Below are positions 61,436 to 64,000 of a stretch of 64,000 bases of DNA, in pieces (within the stretch, counting starts at the first letter, position 1; every line of letters begins with the position of its first letter). The notes beneath the pieces are model-generated. The model was given only the letters and a program-made list of their open reading frames with translations, ran no database searches and was not told the origin of the DNA. Origin of the DNA: Gammaproteobacteria bacterium (GTDB lineage Bacteria > Pseudomonadota > Gammaproteobacteria > HK1); the NCBI GenBank assembly GCA_012103455.1, contig WLWT01000003.1:558001-622000 (forward strand). The letters run 5' to 3'. Made by a program: the position numbers and the translations under genes.

Positions 61436-61567
61436 TCTAGTGGTGCCTTAGTGATGTTCGGGGAAAATGCCACAGTGAGCATAGGTGTGACCGGTTAGCC
61501 ACCGTGGTGATGGCTCAGTACACTAGGTCAGCTTGACCATTGGTGCGCGGCGACGTAGTTTGCCGCC

Positions 61568-62380
61568 ATGTTCATGCGTTCGTTTGTGCGTTCCGCGCTG
61601 GCTCTTCATCGCCCACTCGTTTGTCTATTCCCGCTGGTGAGTCTATGCCTGGCGGCGAGTGGTGTGGCGGTGGGCGCGGAGGCCACCGTCGCCGTGGCGG
61701 CCAACTTTAGTGAAGCGGCCAAGCGGTTGGTGCAGCGTTTCGAAAGTGCCTCTGGCCACCGGGTCCGGTTGGTTTCAGGCTCTACCGGAAAACTGTTCGC
61801 CCAGATCGTCAATAGCGCTCCGTTTGATGTGTTTTTGGCTGCCGATACGGCAACGCCGTCGGTACTGGTGGAGCGGGGGTTTGGTATCGGTGAGAGCCAG
61901 TTCACCTACGCTTTGGGGCGCTTGGTGTTGTGGAGTGCCGATCCGCAACTGTTGCAGGGGGATGGGGCGGCGATTTTACGGCAAGAGCGGTTTCGCACGC
62001 TTGCGATAGCCAATCCCGAGCTGGCCCCTTATGGCTTAGCGGCGCGGCAAACGCTTGCGCATCTAGGACTGTGGCGGCGCCTGGCGTCGCGCATCGCCAG
62101 AGGCGAAAACGTGGGGCAGGCGCATACATTGGTGGCTACCGGTAACGCGGAACTCGGGTTTGTAGCCCGCTCGTTTTTGTCTGCCGAACAGGCCTCTTCC
62201 CCGGTGTTGGGAAGCCGCTGGGATGTGCCCGCGTACATGCACGATCCCATACGCCAAGACGCGGTGCTCACCGCTTACGGAAAAACGAATGCCGCCGCAT
62301 TCGAATTCCTCGCTTTTGTACGCAGCGCCGCAGCGGGGCGGATCATCCACTCGTTCGGTTACGCGGCCGAACGGCCATAG
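61568..62380 (+). CDS. modA: Molybdate-binding protein ModA
   Basis: 270 residues. Signal region RPLVCLFPLVSLCLAASGVA ending near GAEA, then VAVAANFSEAAKRLVQRFES, RVRLVSGSTGKLFAQIVNSA, PFDVFLAADTATPSVLVERG, ELGFVARS. The Ser residues in AANFSE and GSTGK bind the oxyanion in the family. It delivers molybdate or tungstate to ModB. First gene of modABC. Confidence 0.9.
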   Translation: MFMRSFVRSALALHRPLVCLFPLVSLCLAASGVAVGAEATVAVAANFSEAAKRLVQRFESASGHRVRLVSGSTGKLFAQIVNSAPFDVFLAADTATPSVLVERGFGIGESQFTYALGRLVLWSADPQLLQGDGAAILRQERFRTLAIANPELAPYGLAARQTLAHLGLWRRLASRIARGENVGQAHTLVATGNAELGFVARSFLSAEQASSPVLGSRWDVPAYMHDPIRQDAVLTAYGKTNAAAFEFLAFVRSAAAGRIIHSFGYAAERP

Positions 62381-62389
62381 GATATCAAC

Positions 62390-63067
62390 GTGCAGGTGCA
62401 GGATCTCGGGCCGCTTTGGCTCACATTGCATCTAGCTGCGACCACTGCCTTGGTGTTGTTGGCCGTCGGTACGCCGTTGGCCTGGTGGTTGGCGCACACC
62501 AAGCATCCGTTCAAGCCGGTGTTCGAAGCGGTGACCGCGTTACCGCTGGTACTGCCGCCAACCGTCCTCGGCTTTTATCTGCTGCTCTTGTTTTCACCCA
62601 ATTCAGCATTCGGTGGCTGGTGGCTGCAAATAACAGATACGACCCTGACGTTTTCCTTTACCGGTCTGGTATTGGCGAGCGTGATCTATTCTTTCCCGTT
62701 TACGGTGCAGCCGCTACAGAGCGCTTTCGAAGCCATCGGCCGCGGGCCGTTGGAGGTGGCAGCGACGCTGAGAGCGGGTTTTTGGGATCGCTTTTTTTGC
62801 GTCGCCGTGCCGATGGCGAAGCGGGGTTTTTTGACTGCCGCCATTTTGACCTTCGCCCACACCCTGGGGGAATTCGGTGTGGTGCTCATGGTCGGGGGCA
62901 ACATTCCCGGGCAAACCCGCGTTGTTTCCATCGCCATCTATGAACACGTGGAGACGTTGCAATATGCGCAAGCCCATGTGCTAGCGGGCATTCTCCTAGT
63001 GCTGTCCTTCACCATTCTCCTGATCGTGTACGGACTCAACCGTTATGCCCCATTGGGACGGGCTTAG
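62390..63067 (+). CDS. modB: Molybdate ABC transporter permease ModB
   Basis: 225 residues, five membrane segments, with the EAA region AATLRAGFWDRFFCVAVPMA and FAHTLGEFGVVLMVGGNIPG, a ModB hallmark. It starts 9 bp after modA (GTG) and ends 3 bp before modC. Channel of the importer. Confidence 0.93.
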   Translation: MQVQDLGPLWLTLHLAATTALVLLAVGTPLAWWLAHTKHPFKPVFEAVTALPLVLPPTVLGFYLLLLFSPNSAFGGWWLQITDTTLTFSFTGLVLASVIYSFPFTVQPLQSAFEAIGRGPLEVAATLRAGFWDRFFCVAVPMAKRGFLTAAILTFAHTLGEFGVVLMVGGNIPGQTRVVSIAIYEHVETLQYAQAHVLAGILLVLSFTILLIVYGLNRYAPLGRA

Positions 63068-63070
63068 CGT

Positions 63071-64000
63071 ATGGCCGTGCTCGGGTTTAGCGCCTATATC
63101 GACTACCCCGATTTCGCATTGGGCGCCGAGCACAACTTCGACGTGCACGGTATCACCGGTTTGTTCGGCCATAGTGGCAGTGGCAAGACGACCTTGCTGC
63201 GGGCCATAGCGGGCCTGGAGACGCCGGTGAGAGGCCATGTCCAGTGGGATGGGACTACCTGGTTCGACAGCGCTAGGCGGATCAATGTGCCCACCCACCG
63301 CCGCGGCGTGGGTTATGTGTTTCAGGATGTGCGGCTTTTCCCTCATCTGCGGGTACTCGGCAATTTGCGGTTCGCGGCGCGCCGGGCGCAGCGCCAGGCT
63401 GATGGCCCTGCTTTGGATGATGTGATCGATGCCTTCGATCTGTCCGCACTGCTGCCCCGTGATGTCACAGCGTTATCCGGCGGTGAACAGCAGCGGGTCG
63501 CTATCGCGCGGGCGTTGGTCTCGCGTCCTTCGCTACTCCTGTTCGACGAACCGCTAGCGGCACTGGATATGGGGCGAAAAGCGGAGATCCTCTCCTATGT
63601 CCAACGTATTCCAGAGCGGTTCGGCATCGGCGCCATCTATGTGAGCCACGCGCTGGATGAGGTCGTGCAGTTGGCGGAGCACCTGGTCGTGCTGTCCAAT
63701 GGTGCTGTAGCGGCGTATGGCAGCGTCGCCGAGGTACTGGAGCGTCTTGATCTGGGGCCGGTGACGGGCCGTTTCGAGGCCAGTGTTGTACTGCAAGCGC
63801 GCGTGATCGCCCATGATCCGTACTATCGGCTCACCACCTTGGCGCATGGTGAACACAGGCTGTATATCCCGCTGATCGAGAACGCAGCCGGCGCGCAAGT
63901 GAGGGTGCGTATCCGCGCCCGTGATGTCTCCCTCGCTTTGCTCCGCCCGGAGAACACGAGCATTCGCAACCGGCTCAAGGGGACCATCAGCCAATTGGCC
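63071..64000 (+). CDS. modC: Molybdate ABC transporter ATP-binding protein ModC (partial)
   Basis: 310 residues are visible from ATG 63071; the gene runs off the window. Walker A FGHSGSGKTTLLRAIAG, Q-loop VFQDVRLFPHLRV, signature LSGGEQQRVAIARAL, Walker B LLLFDEPLAALDM, H-loop YVSHALDEV. The C-terminal Mop domain begins (VRIRARDVSLALLRPENTSI), which binds molybdate for feedback in the family. Confidence 0.93.
   Translation, partial: MAVLGFSAYIDYPDFALGAEHNFDVHGITGLFGHSGSGKTTLLRAIAGLETPVRGHVQWDGTTWFDSARRINVPTHRRGVGYVFQDVRLFPHLRVLGNLRFAARRAQRQADGPALDDVIDAFDLSALLPRDVTALSGGEQQRVAIARALVSRPSLLLFDEPLAALDMGRKAEILSYVQRIPERFGIGAIYVSHALDEVVQLAEHLVVLSNGAVAAYGSVAEVLERLDLGPVTGRFEASVVLQARVIAHDPYYRLTTLAHGEHRLYIPLIENAAGAQVRVRIRARDVSLALLRPENTSIRNRLKGTISQLA

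Overview
The window is a GC-rich stretch of a Gram-negative, proteobacterium-type chromosome. This follows from the CcmG and DsbC thioredoxins, several periplasmic binding-protein transporters, a TRAP transporter, ModABC, a cytochrome c and SD-led operons. No rRNA, tRNA or CRISPR array was seen. The content is largely accessory and catabolic: flavin monooxygenases, CoA-transferase, glutathione transferases, short-chain dehydrogenases, Gfo/Idh dehydrogenases and sugar or cyclitol import. An unusually large share is broken. I cannot name the species; a proteobacterium under relaxed selection (for example recently host-associated) is an inference.

Layout. 1-4.6 kb: end of lpd, ccmG, dsbC, a serine hydrolase, a response regulator and a frameshifted CoA-transferase. 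4.6-5.7 kb: a TctA fragment and a PIN-domain gene split by two different miniature elements. 5.8-9.6 kb: an acyl-CoA carboxylase beta subunit, then a flavin monooxygenase fragment joined to a GcvT-type dehydrogenase fragment. 9.7-13.2 kb: a frameshifted LysR regulator facing a GST / CmcJ-like / SDR operon. 13.9-16.9 kb: a block of decaying genes (GSTs, SnoaL, GMC oxidoreductase, ThDP enzyme). 17-19.4 kb: a low-GC glycosyltransferase and membrane-protein pair. 20-29 kb: a myo-inositol import and catabolism cluster (ABC transporter, SDR, iolE, iolD, and divergent iolG plus a second Gfo/Idh gene). 29.2-34.3 kb: an IS91-type remnant, an AspH-TylF fusion gene and a ruined TRAP operon, all interleaved with miniature elements. 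34.3-38.2 kb: a fatty-acid hydroxylase, a GntR regulator, DUF6166, a panB-like gene and three gene fragments. 38.5-40.7 kb: cytochrome c and a secreted beta-propeller protein. 41-45.2 kb: a MalK/G/F/E-type sugar ABC operon with a nonsense codon in one permease. 45.6-49 kb: a double SnoaL protein, a frameshifted bicupin, MetE-like and TPR fragments, and a PhnD-like binding protein. 49.3-56.3 kb: a glycosyltransferase fragment and a giant gene of Ig-like repeats, beta-propeller and C25 peptidase, cut by one in-frame stop. 56.9-64 kb: GST, ArsR, flavin monooxygenase, PHP hydrolase, NudC and modABC.

Two processes run through the window. (1) A family of about 140-bp non-coding elements with inverted ends GGGCACCTCTAA / TTAGAGGYGCCC and 4-bp target duplications: six complete copies and two half copies, plus two copies of a related type with GGGGACCTCTAAAAAC ends. 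(2) At least 27 sites where a unit of 13-20 bp (mostly 15-17 bp), with no shared sequence, is tandemly duplicated two to seven times; several of these coincide with frame breaks. Single nonsense codons, frameshifts and fusion junctions add to the decay. Some breaks could be sequencing errors, but perfect target duplications and 16-17 bp repeats are hard to explain that way.
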